A DNA stretch of 64,000 nt from Typhlomys cinereus (GCA_023101885.1 JALPQD010000207.1:1741844-1805843), one strand, 5' to 3'; positions 24,471 through 37,877 are shown, counted from the first letter of the stretch. Numbers and translations: made by a program. The notes: generated by a model from the letters alone, not told the origin.

Positions 24471-25270
24471 CTACCATGACCTCATAACTCTTTCATTGTG
24501 CCAAACTATCATTACACGGGTCATGCTACAGTTTGCTATTAAATTGGACTGTCCTTGGACCTACTTGAATTGTAACTCTAGTGACCTTGGAGGGACTTGC
24601 TGCTGGAACATGGGGGAATGAATCCTCAAAGCGCTCCCTTGTTGAAATGGGGTATGAAACAGGTTGTATGAAATGATTACCCCCTAGAAAGTTGTAGTTT
24701 AATATGAAATGACTTTCCCAGGCTCATGTGTTCTTCACTTGGTCCTTCACAGGTGGAAAAGTTTTAAGAAGTTGTTGAACCTTCAAGGCAGGAAGAATGG
24801 CTGGTGAAGGTGGATACTGGGGTCAGCTTTGCTTCTGCTCTTTGTGCTTCTGTTTCCTGGCATCCAAGATGTGGACAAGCTATACCGCAAGCTACTGCCA
24901 GCATGGAAGGGGAAGTTTCCACTGCTCCTTTTTAAACCTGCTGTGAGTGAGGGTGTTTCTGATTCTTGAGATGCACTTGCAGCATCTTTCCTTCTAACAC
25001 AAAGCATTAGGCTTCTGGGGTTTGTAAAATCACTAATGTATATATTAGCAATTTCATACCTTAGTCACACCTTTAAATGTACTGCCTCCCTGGCCAGTTT
25101 GAGAATTTTTCAGATCTTTCTACTTCCTTCCATTCCTCGCATCACAAATGTAGCCAGAGATCTCTGATGCTTTGCTTCCTTGAAATCTGTTTCAAATACA
25201 TGATTCCATTGCTACGTGTGTAGGCAAGACAAAGCTAAGCACTTTGTCATGGCATTAGAAGCATGGCTTC
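24471..25270. other. No recognised feature
   Basis: Non-coding. Confidence 0.45.
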
Positions 25271-25279
25271 TGTCCACTT

Positions 25280-25476
25280 TTTTTTTTATTCAAGTGTGTG
25301 TATGTGTGTGTGTGTGTGTGTTTGTGAGTGTATGTGTGTAGAACCACAGGCAAATTCTGGAACCACCATGGACCGCCTCCACCTCCTCCTTGTTTACTCT
25401 ACCCTGGGAATCACAGGTTCCGCCCTTCTGTCTGCAAGGCAGAGGCTTAACCTCTGAGCCACCTTTCCACCTCCCC
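25280..25476 (-). repeat. DIP-like SINE, internally deleted
   Basis: T/TG tail, body 'aaattctggaaccaccatggaccgcctccacctcctcc', head 'cttaacctctgagccacctttccacc'. Confidence 0.85.
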
Positions 25477-25924
25477 AATCCCCACCCCCCCATCCACTTC
25501 TTAAGAGCACCCTCATTTCCTTTCAGACCAGACTCATCTACACACTTCCACCAACATTTCCCTCTAACCCCTATGTGCATTTTCTGAGCTCTACTTCAAG
25601 GTTGAGCTTGCTTTAAATTATTTCTTAAGCCACCCCAAATCCCTCCCATTAACCACTTCTAAATGCTTAACCACATCCTAGGCATAGAGTCTACAATGGT
25701 CTGCATTTGTCAGCTTTGTGCTAGATAGCGAACGTACAAATGGAAAAGATTTACTTTGGGCAATGGCTCTGGACATTTTGGTCTAATATCAGACAACCTT
25801 GTCACTGTGGGTTTCGGATGAGTGTGGCGCATTATCCCCGGAGCGTGTATTGAGCTCATCCCTGACGTCAGAAATGAGAAAGGAGCCGAGAGAACTCTTC
25901 TGGGGCCCGCAATCTCCTACACAC

Positions 25925-26035
25925 TTTCTTGAACCAGAGTCCCACTGTGTTGCTCAGGCTGTCTTCAAACTTGTAATCCTCCTGCCTTAGACTCCTGAGT
26001 GCTTGGATTACAGCGTGTGCCACTATGTCTGAACT
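25925..26035 (-). repeat. B1 SINE
   Basis: 'cactgtgttgctcaggctgtcttcaaacttgtaatcctcctgccttagactcctgagtgcttggattacag' is antisense B1. Confidence 0.9.
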
Positions 26036-26076
26036 TCATTTGGAAACAGGTAACCCAAGGACCTCCCGTAAGTTTT

Positions 26077-26385
26077 TTAATTTTTTTTTACATTTTTTTA
26101 ATTATTACTTATTCAACTGTGCGCATGTACATGTGTATGTGCCCGCGTGTGTGTGTGTGTGTGTGTCTGTGTGTCTGTGTATGTGTAGAACCACGGGCGA
26201 ATTCGGGAACCACCATGGACGCCTCCAGCTCCTTCTGCCCCGGGATTCACAGGCTCCGCCCTACCAGGACCAGAAGCGCAGGCCGCCCCCGCTTCCGCCT
26301 GGCGTCTATACGTGGGATCCGGGATCCGAACTCAGGGCCTTCCGCCTGCAAGGCGGAGGCTTAACCCCTGAGCCACCTCTCCAGC
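26077..26385 (-). repeat. Young DIP-like SINE, full length
   Basis: Complete, GC-rich head and body. Exact 15-bp duplication CCTCCCGTAAGTTTT at 26062-26076 and 26386-26400. Close in sequence to 43712-44012. Confidence 0.95.
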
Positions 26386-26400
26386 CCTCCCGTAAGTTTT

Positions 26401-27600
26401 GTCTCCTAAAACTCTGCAGTCTTCTAACACTACCATGGTAAGGATCAAACCTTTAACATTTAAACCTTCGGGAGACACTCCTTTAAACCACTGTTATTAA
26501 TCTTCTTAAGAAACCCTATAATAGTCAACTATTAGTAGCGTCACCCTGACACCCTCCCACTCACAGACTGGATCTCAGATAAAGAGATTGCTAATAAGCA
26601 CCAAGTTAAGATTCGGATGGTCTTCAGCATCCAGGTTCTTCTCACCAATCCAAGTCATGTGACTTTGAGGAAAGATTTTTCTGATCACTGCAGCCAGAGG
26701 TGACTAGCATTTAAGCTAGCTTAGCGGCAAGGGGGAGCTCTACATGAGAAGGGGTGTAACCAAAGCGGTTAGTGCCTAGCAATGAGTCCCCAAGATGTTC
26801 AGCCTTTGGAAAAAAGTTGGGAACACAAGGAAGACAAACTTACAGGCAGGTAATGTGTTCTTCTGTTTTTTGAATTACAGAGACGTGATTTTGCTTTGGC
26901 TGGATATTGGCAAGGATGAACGTAGACAGAGTAAATAAATGCACCCTGATCCGCTCTGGTGGCCACTGGAATCTGTTGGGAAACTCCACTCTCATTCCTC
27001 TCCGGTGTTCTGTGTTCTTCATGCGTGACAGAATGTGCTGTGAAGGCAGGCTCTGAATTCCACGTCTTGATTTAGATCTCTTTCCTTGGCTTCTGTGTCT
27101 TCCTTATTCTTCTGCAAGATTAGGGTTGTGAAGTGTGCCTAGCTTATCCTCAAAGACATCAGGAAACCAACCAGAGAGAACAGATGTGAGGAGCCTGAGA
27201 AGACTCATGCTATGGGATTTGAAGGAATCACGATTTTTTAAAAATCTGTTCTTTTGACATATAGCAGTAATTAATGCTGGCTATAGGTAATTCACTATAG
27301 ACATGTCATGATCTAGACAAACATTTTAAAAATGGTTTACATATATTATCTATAATTTTGTATTTATACTCATCTGATGAAATTAACAGGGTGGTTATTA
27401 TTAATGGTAATTCTTATAAATATATAAACTGAGGCCAATGTACTTGTTCAACATATTTTAGATCTGAGTGTGATAGTCAGTCTTTGCTCTACAAAGACCT
27501 CAAGAGAGGCAAACAGTTTGGGTCCCCTTGTTACATTTTTGGGCAAATTTGAGAGTCAAAAGCCAAGATGCCATAATGCTTTCAGAACATATCTACAGCT
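26401..27600. other. No recognised feature
   Basis: Mostly unique non-coding DNA. Confidence 0.5.
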
Positions 27601-27609
27601 CACAGTAAT

Positions 27610-28110
27610 ATTGATTCTAAATGTTTTTTTTCAACTTTCTTTTTCATTTATCTTAATCTCTTGACAGTTCCATATGCAAATGCAATACATTTATGTCATT
27701 TTCACCCTTTATTCCTCAGTCTCATGCCCCTCCTTTTCCTACTGCAAGCCTTCTTGCCAGCTCTCCTCCCTTCGTGCCTTCAGGTCATGTGTGAGTTTTA
27801 GCTGGCTTGCCCTTACTGACATGTGTCTTAGCACTTGCTAGGCAATGGATGATTGATCGGTGGGTGTACCATTGAGGAAAGTAGCTCCCCCTATGTCTAC
27901 ATCTGGCATTAACCCTCAGTAGTCTCTCGGGAAGATGGGTGCCTCTTGAGATCTTTCCCCTTCCTTAGTGAAGTGTGGATAGGCCAGATCTTGTGCAGGT
28001 CTTGTGGCAGTAGACAAGCTACAGTGAGCTCATGGATGCACAGCCTTGTTATGTCAAATACTACCCAGCAGCATCCTTCCGCCAGCTCTTACATTCTTGC
28101 TGTTCCCTGA
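27610..28110 (-). mobile_element. L1-type 3'UTR fragment
   Basis: Resembles 42610-42960 and 49325-49545 ('gattgatcggtgggtgtaccattgaggaaa...ggtgcctcttgagatcttt'). Confidence 0.6.
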
Positions 28111-28208
28111 GTGCTGGGTAGGGATAGAAGTGATTTAAACGTCTTGTTTAGCACCCAGTCACTTATTTTCTGCACTTCAGTCAGTTGTGAATGAAATTGT
28201 GAGTTCTT

Positions 28209-31200
28209 TTTTTTTTTTTTTTTTTAATTCAGTTCCAAGTTCCCTCTTTTGCCTGGATCCTCCTAGATAAAATTAGCCTTGCATTCTGCTGCAATCCCAT
28301 GAGATCTTGCATACATGCCATGTAATTACAGATATTGCATCATATGGTCATAATTTGTTTACCTGTCTGTCTCCCCGCCTCTCCTGCCTCATTTCCCTCT
28401 ACCCCCAGGGATAGTCAAGAGCTATTCAATTTTGGTCTCCGCTACCTGGAATATTTCCAGATGTAAAGTTCAAAAAGTATCTATCTGTAATTCTGCCCTT
28501 TCCCTCTTCCAAGACCACAGGAGATTTGCCTGCACCCCCTTTTCCTCTCCCCTTGAAAATCACTTTGCTTTATCTCTTTCTAGTTAAATTGATGTTATTT
28601 AATTAGTGGATAATCTAGGGCAATCTCTACAAGATACACATAGTCCCCACTTCCAGGTAGAATAGCAAATGTGCTTGAAACTGAAATTCAAATATAGATA
28701 TATAAATATATAAGTATAAATAAATATAGGGAAAGGTGAACTGACCCACTGTCCAGTGACTTTAGAAGAGTAGGATTCAAACTCTGCTTCAGCCAATTTC
28801 AGTCTGTTGTGAACATTGTTTTTTTTTTTTTTCCTGGTAGATCCTTGAGCTTAATCTTAGTAAAGAACCATTAAATACACACACATATATATACACACAC
28901 ATATATAAACATACATAGAAAGTATGTTTGTAAACTGTTGGGTAAACACCACTTAAACACTGAAACTAGTTCCAACATGTTTTTGAATATTTGGCAATTA
29001 TACAAATAGAGCATATAATTAAAAAATAATGAGGGTATAGATGTAGAGATATCAGTCTTGTGAGGTCTCTTAAGAAAGAAATGAATGGTAAAGATTTGGC
29101 TACATAACTCCTTCTACCTATGCTACTTCTATACAATTAAACTTTTGAAGTCCAGCCAGGTTGGACAAAGTCTTAGTTATCATGGTTCAGCACTTTATCA
29201 TGCTCACCTTAAGTGGTTCCTGGGGTAAGGGAAAGTGCTTTACATGCAGGAGATAAGCAATAAGCATTTGCTGGTCAAATTAATGAGTAATGTTGGATCA
29301 GGAACCAGCAAGCAGTAAGTCATGATGGCGTTTTACTGCCTCCATTCGCTCATGCAGAATAATTGACCTTCTGCTGCACGCTAATCCGTGGAACAGCATC
29401 CATTGTTCTGGTCACCAGAAGGAGCGAATCAAGCAGACAAGGCCCTTTCTCAGAAGGAGTAAGTTCTTAAAGGGATGGTGGAACATTAATAAACCAGCAA
29501 GAAAATATGCAGTGCTGGCAAGCTGGGGCCACGGAAAGCTGGAGCCTGGGAGAAGATCCTTTGGCAGGAGCACAGGGCTACAGGCCAGAGAGGGCTGGAA
29601 AGAAACACAACACCCCCACATCTGCCCTCTGATCCCTTGTTCGCTCTTGACTTCTGTGGATTAGTATAACATACAGGCTTAAAGCAATCAGGCTGGTTGA
29701 GGAACTCCCCAGAACAGGAGAGTGTGAGAAATAAAAGCATAACAGACAAATGGAACCATTAGAAAACTTTTACTTCTGATCCCCTTGAGGGCTTGCACAG
29801 AGTTGGGGGGGGAGTTACCTTTCTCCCACAGGACCCAGGGACACAACATGACATCTGGCAAAAAGTGAGTGCTTGCTACTTTAATTGTTCTTTGTAGATG
29901 GCTCCGCTCTTCAAATGAGTGTGTTTTGGGAAACAGACCCACCTCCTCAGCATGCTGGTTTGTTTTGTTTTCTTACTGTTCCCAAAGAAAGGATGGCTCC
30001 TTCACAAGGGGTGTTCCAGCGACAAGTGAATACCGGCTAAACAGTGACAGGAATGGTTTTTACAAAGTGCGATTTCCTCTCCTAAGAACATGCAGAATCG
30101 CGAGACTGTAAGCAGTTCTCGGCTTGGAAAACTGCACCAGATGGGAAGGATTTGCTGAAGTTAGGGAGTTAAGATTTGTGGACCGACCACTGCCTCAGGA
30201 ATCTCACTACAGTGATCACGAGTAAGGGTGGGAGATCTCTTTTAACCTCTGCCTATGGGTTCCCTTCTCCCCCAAACCATCAGGTTTGGAGAGTTTCCTC
30301 TTACAGCTGGATGAGAGGGATTAAGTCAACTTTGTGCTACAAAGTCATAGAGAATTTACAGAATTACAGAAGCAGAGAGACTGGGAAAGGCGAAGAGAAT
30401 AGTTTTTTAAAAATACTCGATTCATTTCGTTGATGGTCGGTGGGAAGTAGATTTGTGCGAACACTGAAGACTAACAGAATTTACTTAACATAATCTCTGA
30501 ATTAGTATGGAACTGAGTTTGGAAAGGCTACAAGAATTGAGAGGAAAGGGCGACTTGCCATAGAGAAGCTGAGTGTGTATCACATGACCAAGGAAAGAGA
30601 AAAGAAACCTCTGTCGTGTGTCAGGAGAGTCCTGTGTGACGATGTGTTTTCAGTGGGATGAAGCCTGACTAGGAATCTCTTATCCCCATTGATAATCAAG
30701 AGGAAGATGAGTAAAAACTTCTATGAAAATTTCTTTTCCATCTAGTCACTTTCCTCTATCTCCCTTGCACCTAGGTAAGGCCACATAGCTAATTCTGGAC
30801 AAAGACAGGTGGGCAGAATTGACAAAGGTCATGTTCATACCTGACGCAACAAAAACATACTCTTCAGTTTTTCCTTCTAATTGGGGATGGAGAGATTCCC
30901 CAGAAGGAAGCAAGCAGAAACCAGAATGTGGAGAAAACTTAAATAGGATTCAAAGGAAAAACAATCAGGGGAAGAGACGTAAGTTATCCTTCATGTCGCT
31001 GGGCATGCCTTTGAGCATGCCATAAAAGTGGGGTGCAAAAAAAGATTTACTACAGTAATCCAAGTTGAGCTTCTTCCGCTTTGGGGTTAAATAATAACTG
31101 TAAAAGGAAACCTTGTGATTGTGACCACTTCCAAAGCTATGCTATGATTGACTATCAAGGAAAAATGGAGTGGTAGTCAGATGGTCTTGGTGGCTCTTGA

Positions 31201-31630
31201 AAGGAAAGGAGTTGTATAAGATCTTCAGGTTAACCAGAGGTTACTGCATCCTCTTCCTCAGTATTCCCTAGAGTGCCTGTTTGGTTTGGAATCGATGGGA
31301 GATTGGTGGTGTCATGGGAAATAGTAGAGCTTCCATTGAAACTGCCCTGGGAATGTGGCCAGGCACTAAAGCAAAGAGCTGATTAGGGTACCGCGGAGGA
31401 TTTTCAGTTGATATCCTTGCATCTTCCCATGCTTTTCCACACCACTCTGATGAGAGGAAAAGCCTGGAGGGGAGTCAGTACACGTCAGTCTCTCGTCCTT
31501 CTGCCAAGCTTGCTACACATAAGCAGAGCAAAATGGCTATTGCATTAATACAATCCTGAGTATCTTAGATGTCATAATATCATTAAATAATCTCATATAT
31601 GTCTTGAACTGAAAAGATGAGCAGATATGT
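28209..31630. other. Repeat-poor non-coding DNA
   Basis: Begins with a 20-nt T run. No exon could be supported; 29325-29400 ('cattcgctcatgcagaataattgacc...cacgctaatccg') has the look of conserved non-coding sequence. Confidence 0.45.
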
Positions 31631-31634
31631 CAAT

Positions 31635-31649
31635 TAAAGAGAGAGAGAA

Positions 31650-31682
<33 letters not shown>
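31635..31682. repeat. (GA)n tract
   Basis: Simple GA repeat with a few GAAA units. Confidence 0.95.
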
Positions 31683-34600
31683 ACTTGAAAATTGGGATTG
31701 TGTGCTTATTCAAAATAGGTTGCTTGGAGCCTCCAGGACCCTGGCTGGAATGTTCAGAGCTGGGCATTTGGCACCAGCTGACTTCAGTGTGTACCAAGTC
31801 GAATCTCCTGATACAGTGGCAGAGTTCAGAGAGTTTGAGTAAATATCACTGCCATTTAACATTTTTAAAGCTATGACTAAGATGGCCTCGACTGAAGGTT
31901 GTTATTTTAGTCCTCAGTTTGGATGTTACATTGATTACATTACCTTTGCTCATTTGGAAGCGAGAAGTGGGCGAGAAGACTGAGGGGTTTCTGTGTAATG
32001 TAACAAGTCTCTTTCCTGCAAAGTTATTTCCTTAGGTATGATGACACCTTTGATCTGTGTGAGGTTGGCCATGGTCAGAGTAGAAATGAGACTGAGAAAA
32101 TACACTTCGCTTACAATAAGTAAACAATCCCAAATAATCAGGGCTAAGACCTTAATTAGATTTGCATAGCAGTTACAAGTATATTTTGACTTTTTAAAAT
32201 TAGTTTTCAAGCTATTGAAACATTTTTCAATTATTTTTCATTTCTTTTTGCTGCCATTTTTAGTGAATAATAATGATATTTAAACTTAGAAAAACAAATA
32301 CACCAATCATCAAAGAAATAATACCCATAAACTGCCCGCATTTGAGAGCTGATTAAGTTCTTTTTGAATGTATCTTTATTAATAGTGATTAGGTTATAAA
32401 ACAGCACTACATAGTATTTTTGTATGTTGTTTTTCAGTACCAGAATGTTGTGAAGAAGCAAACAAGTTGTTGGTTATATTTTGGTGGATAAATTAAAAAA
32501 AAACTTTTCTAAGGTGTATTCAAGATAAAAACTTTGGGTCAAATTCCCTGAGAGAGAATGCTAAATAGGATGTTATTGGGTATATTAAGAATATTTTACA
32601 GTTTTTAGTTTTAGTAAGTGAAGGAGTTTTGGGAATAATTTTATGGGCATCCAGCTTCTTTAGAGATCACACAACTTCATGTGTGGCTATAATAAAGGGA
32701 GAAATGAAGAGAAATTATTTTAGTCCATTTAACTTAGTAACTTTGTTGAACTCTGAAGGTGCTTAGCCATGAGAGAGAAAACAAAAAGACTTAATGTCCA
32801 CTTCCAAGTATTCTGTGTTTACATTCGCCTTTGTAAAATATGCTTACTGTAATCATTGCTTTTTCTTAAACCACAGAACCACTGGGCATTCACTTCCTTT
32901 ATTGTCCAAACCACACCTCTTCGCTCAGCACCTTCCGCTAGCATCTGGTCATTATAGAGAACTATGTTCATCTGAACTAACACTGATCCTCTAATTGTAA
33001 CCATTCTTACAGCACAGTAAGTAAAAATAAAATTTAATTGGGGAGGATTATAACTCAGCCCCAAGAGCCTAACTAAAAATGGACAAGTTATAGTCAGGTG
33101 TGCCTTGCTGGAGACTTTCTTATCAGGTCTCTGGCCCATTCAGAAAAAGAACTCAGGTTTTATTGCTTTGGCTGATGAGTAACATGTTATTTCACTGACA
33201 GGTCGCGCTGATACCTTCATTGAATCAGAACTCAGGCATTACAAAAGTCATAAGGCTCGAGAGTGTAACAGGCTTATTTAAGTAAGCATAAACCATAAAA
33301 AGATAGAACAAAATTTTCATGTGTAAAGCATGGAGTATGTTTCCCGGGAGCAGCTGCTTGGAGAGAGATTAAGGAAGGGTGACACACATTATTTTAGACT
33401 CTACCTACATTTGTGTGTCTCAGTTGGCAGGATGTGCTGGGGTTCAAAACAGCTATCCACCGTTATTCATTGTACTGTAGCAACCGCAACCCACCCAGGA
33501 ACTTGGAAAACCCAGCTCTAATTTTTGGGTCTTCAGATGAACAATGTAGAAAACAAGTTTAAACGGTCATTTCAAATGATTTCTCCAGGTCCACAGGTCT
33601 CCCGTTTTATCTCTAGAGAGCCGCCACGAGTTTTGTAGAACCCATGTTGCCAGGCTCTGAAAGTTAAAGAATCTTCTCATCTCAGTCTCTCTCGCCAAAA
33701 TGTTGATAGGAAATCAACATTTATTACCATGAAATGTCACAATTGAGTGGTTTTTATTTCACTCGGAGACCTAACTTCTCTTCTTCACACACAACATCTT
33801 ATGGTCTCAATGGCAGAGGCATCTATTAGCATGCATAAATCAATTACATCCATCTCCCGTGATCGGCAATCCACATGAGCTACTTTTTTTTTCCTCTCAA
33901 AATTAATATCTTAGAGACTTTTCAGTTCTATGGATGTATGCATATAACCACCTAAAGATGCTATAGCCACCTTCACAGACTTCTCAAGTTGGGGTCACAA
34001 TACTGGATTAAAAAATAAAAAGTTTATTTCACCAACGGTGCTACAAGGATACAAGGGCTACAAGGCAGTTGTATCATTGATAAACTAAGAGCTCAGTGAT
34101 TTAACTTGTCCATAAGCGACCTTCTCACAGAGCTTTATTTTCCAGACTGGGCAGGAATACAGACAAAGTAGTAGATGTCTTTTGGTGAAACTCCTCATTC
34201 TTTTTGTGGGGTGAGAAAACAGTCCAGTGTTTTACACTTATATGTCACATGCCTTATTTGCAGTCAGAATTTATAGTCTGTACCTGAATGTTACGATTAA
34301 ATACGTGGGTGTGGATCTTTTCATAAGGAACAGTGTTGTAAAACTGTTCCACAAGTGTTTTATTTGAATCACTTTTCAAAGTTGGAATAAAACACAGGCG
34401 CCTCTCAGTTTCCTTGGGAGAATAAATATCAGGACATACATCCACCCCCTGACAAGAATTGGTAGATGTTCAAGTCCCACATATAAGATGGTATAATATC
34501 TGCATAGACCCACACACATCCTTCTGTACACTTTAATTTGTCTCTAGATTACTAATGCTGTGTAGTTGCTATATAAATAGCTGTTCTATATTGCTTGGGA

Positions 34601-35317
34601 AATAGCCAAAAAAAAGTTCTGTACAGGTTTAGTATATGTGCACCTTTTTCCAGTTATTCTCAGTTTTATCGTCTGGATGTCAAACAGATATGGAGGACTG
34701 ACTGTGTTTTAGATGTATAAATATCATAACTATAACAATGGCCTATCTACACACAGTAGAAGGTGGGATTAATGAAAAAAACAAGATATAGTTCCATATA
34801 TCTCTTATTTAACACTTTTAAGTTGTTTGACTTTTTAAAAACTTAATTGTACATAACCCATAAATGAATAAAATAACTTATAAGAAAGGAAAATATGTAT
34901 CATTTATTACAATCATCTATACAAGTCCCCCCAAACTTGGCAAATGTGTTAAAAAAAAAAGGTACCCACTTTGATTTGCAAAGCAACTTGGAATAAATGA
35001 GATTAATCAGAATGACTATTAGTTTACCATTTCTACGTGAAGTCTGTGTTGAACTTTGAACTAAGAAATCAGGAGAGACAGCATTATCAACAGAAGAACC
35101 CATTCCTCACCCAGTTATTGTCAAATCCAAGAAATCCAAACATTTCCTTCATTTTCACCATGTGAAGAATGGGGCCAATAAAATTATTGCTATTGGCTGA
35201 CCAGTCCTCAGGCTAAGCCAAAGTTAATGATCTGTGAGAACACAATGTTATCTGATGGTCTTTCCCAGCAGAGTCAGAGGTAGTGCTGTTCTTAATCACA
35301 CGGATGTCAGGGTGAAG

Positions 35318-35490
35318 CCGGGGCTCCCAGGCGTGAAGCAGGTGGATTGACAGTTCAAGGCAAGCTTGGACAACTTAGTGAGAGACTTTGTTTCAAAAAA
35401 ATAAAAAGAGGCATAAGGGATGTAGCTCTGTGGCAATGCACTTGTTTAGCATTCAGGAGGCTGCTGGTTCAATGTCCAGTAAGGGGAAAA
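35318..35490 (+). repeat. B1 followed by ID SINE
   Basis: 'ctcccaggcgtgaagcaggtggattgacagttcaaggcaagcttgg' (B1), A-rich link, then 'gggatgtagctctgtggcaatgcacttgtttagcattcagg' (ID). Confidence 0.85.
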
Positions 35491-36051
35491 AATAATAGAA
35501 ATTAAAGCTCTCAGAATAAAGGAGATGATATGCACATATTTCCAGGAGAAATGGAAAAATAATTTAAATTTACAATGTGAAAATGACTTAAATGTACAAT
35601 TAAATGACCGATAGCAGCTCCTTCTCTGGGGGTAGGATTGTATGATAGATAATAAACCAGGACCTAAGTACAGAAGGACCAACGTGTCCCACCCTGGGTA
35701 GAAGCTACTCCTTTCCAGTCAGGAGAGGTTTAAAGCATAGAAAAAGAAATTTAGCTGACAAAGAATTAGTCTTTCTGGATAGAGTTAATAGTCATTTAAA
35801 AATAAAAACTATTGATGAATGTTTTCAACGTTCTGAAAAGAAACACAGAGGAAATTGAACCTTTGAACAGGAAGTTGTTATTCAATAAGCTTCATGCCTA
35901 CTGTTTAGAAAAATCTCAATGTGGGTGTAACCGCTGTACATTTAGAAGCAGGCCATCCTGAGAGTGAGTGCCTACTACAACGAATGAATCCCGTTTGCCA
36001 CCCAGTGGCCACAAAAATAAATTGCTTCTTTAGTTGGTTACAGTTCTGGTT

Positions 36052-36248
36052 GAAGGGGGGAAGAAAGGGGGGGAGGGAGGGAGGAGGAGGAGGAGGAGGA
36101 AGAAGAGGAGGAAGAGAAGGAAGAGGAGGAGGAGAAGAGGAGGAGGAGGAGGAGAAAGAGGAAGAAGAGGAAGAAGAAGAAGAGGAAGAGGAAGGGGAGA
36201 AGGGGGAAGAGGAGGAGGGGAAGGAGGGGGAGGAGGAAGAAGAGGAGG
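36052..36248. repeat. 197-nt uninterrupted polypurine (plus) / polypyrimidine (minus) tract
   Basis: Every base on the plus strand is A or G, mainly GGA/GAA units, with G-runs at the left end. It lies 130 nt beyond the KLHL31 stop codon, so the mRNA would carry it as a C/U-only segment. Confidence 0.97.
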
Positions 36249-36378
36249 TAGATCGTGCCATACCAAGAATTTAAAGCCGCCAAGAAACATGCCCGCGTGG
36301 TTGTAACTGTAGTAAATGTTACATATTTTCCTTCTCTCCGACTGCGGCCAGGGCGCGGTGCCCCTGCGTCCGCGGATT

Positions 36379-37111
36379 TCAGATGCTGACGGGCACGGAG
36401 GACACGGAGCTGGCCCGGGACTCGCGGGTCGCGCTGTGGGGCATGGACAGGGTGCAGCAGGACACGCCCACGGTGGCCTCGGGCAGCTCGTCGTCCTCCG
36501 TCCACTCGTTGAGCTCGGGGTTGAAGCTCTGGATGCACTTCTTGTACTTCTTCTCGCCTTCGTTCCAGCCGCCCACCAGGTAGGCGCGGCCGTGCAGCGC
36601 CGAGACTCCCGCGGTGCTCACGCCCACGGGCAGCGGCGCCGCGTAGCTCCACTGGCGCGCGGCGGGGCTGAAGCACTCCACGCTCAGCACGTCCACGCGC
36701 TCACCGCGGGGCCCCAGCTGGCTGCCCCCCATCACGTACACGCGATCGCTCAGCGTGACGGCGCAGTGCCAGCCGCGGGGCGTGCTCAGCCCGGGCAGCT
36801 CCTGCCACGCATCGCCCGCCGGGTCGTAGGCGCAGACGGAGCGCGAGTACGCGGCGCCGATGTAGCCGCCCGTCACGATCACGCGGCCACCGGCCACCGC
36901 GCTCGCGTGGCAGCAGCGGGCCACCTCGAGCGGCGCCTTGGGCTGCCACTGGTTGGAGGAGGGCACGTAGCACTCGAGCGACGCCAGGCTGCCCTCGGCG
37001 TTGCGGCCGCCCACGGCGTACAGCAGCCCGTTGAACACGCTCAGGCTGAAGTGCGTGCGCTTCTGGTTCATGCTGCCCAAGTGCAGCCAGGTGTTGAAGC
37101 GGGGGTCGTAC
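36379..37111 (-). CDS. KLHL31: KLHL31 coding exon 3 (Kelch propeller C-terminal half, stop)
   Basis: This exon begins after the acceptor 'gtttgcag' (ag at 37113-37112) and completes the split Arg391 codon (AG|G), giving ...[12 protein letters not shown]. Exon 2 (1172 nt) plus this exon (733 nt) make 1905 nt, or 634 codons and a stop, the usual KLHL31 length. It carries four further Kelch blades with glycine doublets in YAVGGR, IVTGGY, YVMGGS and YLVGGW, then the C-terminus ending [10 protein letters not shown]. The exon is strikingly GC- and CpG-rich (about two-thirds GC by eye), whereas exon 2 is not; the protein is nevertheless well conserved, so this looks like synonymous-site GC drive and not decay. 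Reading continues 5' of the acceptor without a stop into 37275, but that stretch is intron. Confidence 0.97.
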
Positions 37112-37877
37112 CTGCAAACGGCAGAGACGGCGTGACCGCCTGGTGGTCCCATGGGACTGACTCCTCCCTGGCTCGCTTGGCAAGCAAGCAAGGACCCCGG
37201 TTCTGTCTCCCCTGCTTGCAGGTCAAAGTGAGTGGCTGCATGTCCTGGGAACCACCCCCCCGCACACACACACACAAAATCCCCTTCCTATAGCCATGGA
37301 GATCCGACTCAATTAAATCTAAACAATGACCACCGTGCACCAAGATTCATGAGATGTACACGCTCGCTACAGGATTGAAACCCGTACCCTTGGAGGCAAT
37401 CCTGCTTGCCAGACACCGACGACCTTAGCTGCTTCTTGCTGCTCAATGAAGACGGACTGCCTGATGATTTCCCCATTTCTCTTATAGACCCCACCTTGAT
37501 ACATCTGTCCTGGCCATTCATTGGTTGCTGCTGTAATGCTAGACCACTCATCCACCTCATTCTAAATTATCAACCAAAGGCTGATTTTTTTAAAAAATAC
37601 ATTTTTCCTGTTTTCCACCAGTTATTGGTAGGCACAAATTTTTAGAAATTTGTGTTTTTCATGGTGGAGTATTTTTTAGCACTACGTCACTGCTGACACA
37701 CATGATTTGGGTCCTAAAAGGTGTGAAATCAGCAGAAAGAAAAGTAACAGCGTCCGTAGTATGGGTCTTACTTACAGAGTAATGTGAGGCAGTATTCACT
37801 CTTTTAGCTTGATGCTCACTTTTGTCTCATTTCACTTCCAAATAAAGCAAAATCTTACTATAAGTAGAAGTCGAACA

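Larger units (their letters stand above)
31950..36378 (-). other. Probable KLHL31 3'UTR and downstream DNA
   Basis: The 3'UTR must start at 36378. The region is AT-rich and repeat-poor apart from the polypurine tract and one B1-ID SINE. Minus-strand AATAAA hexamers (TTTATT on plus) occur at about 34903-34908, 33720-33725, 32898-32903 and 32375-32380; I cannot tell which, if any, is used. 33780-33900 ('attagcatgcataaatcaattacat') looks like conserved non-coding sequence. Confidence 0.4.

Noticed and set aside
29828..30111. Possible small exon pair (gtgagt donor at about 29863, acceptor near 29897)
   Set aside because: The implied intron would be about 35-40 nt, too short for mammals, and the 80-codon frame has no family features.
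36038..36676. 212-codon minus frame from exon 3 into the purine tract
   Set aside because: Wrong reading frame of exon 3 running into the simple repeat.
37112..37275. N-terminal extension of the exon 3 frame (ATG near 37275)
   Set aside because: Lies upstream of a good acceptor and does not match the family; the joined two-exon frame gives exactly the expected protein.
36316..37293. 325-codon open frame on the plus strand across KLHL31 exon 3
   Set aside because: It is the antisense shadow of a GC-rich coding exon; its translation is low-complexity Ala/Gly/His/Arg with no domain, and the opposite strand encodes a clear Kelch propeller.
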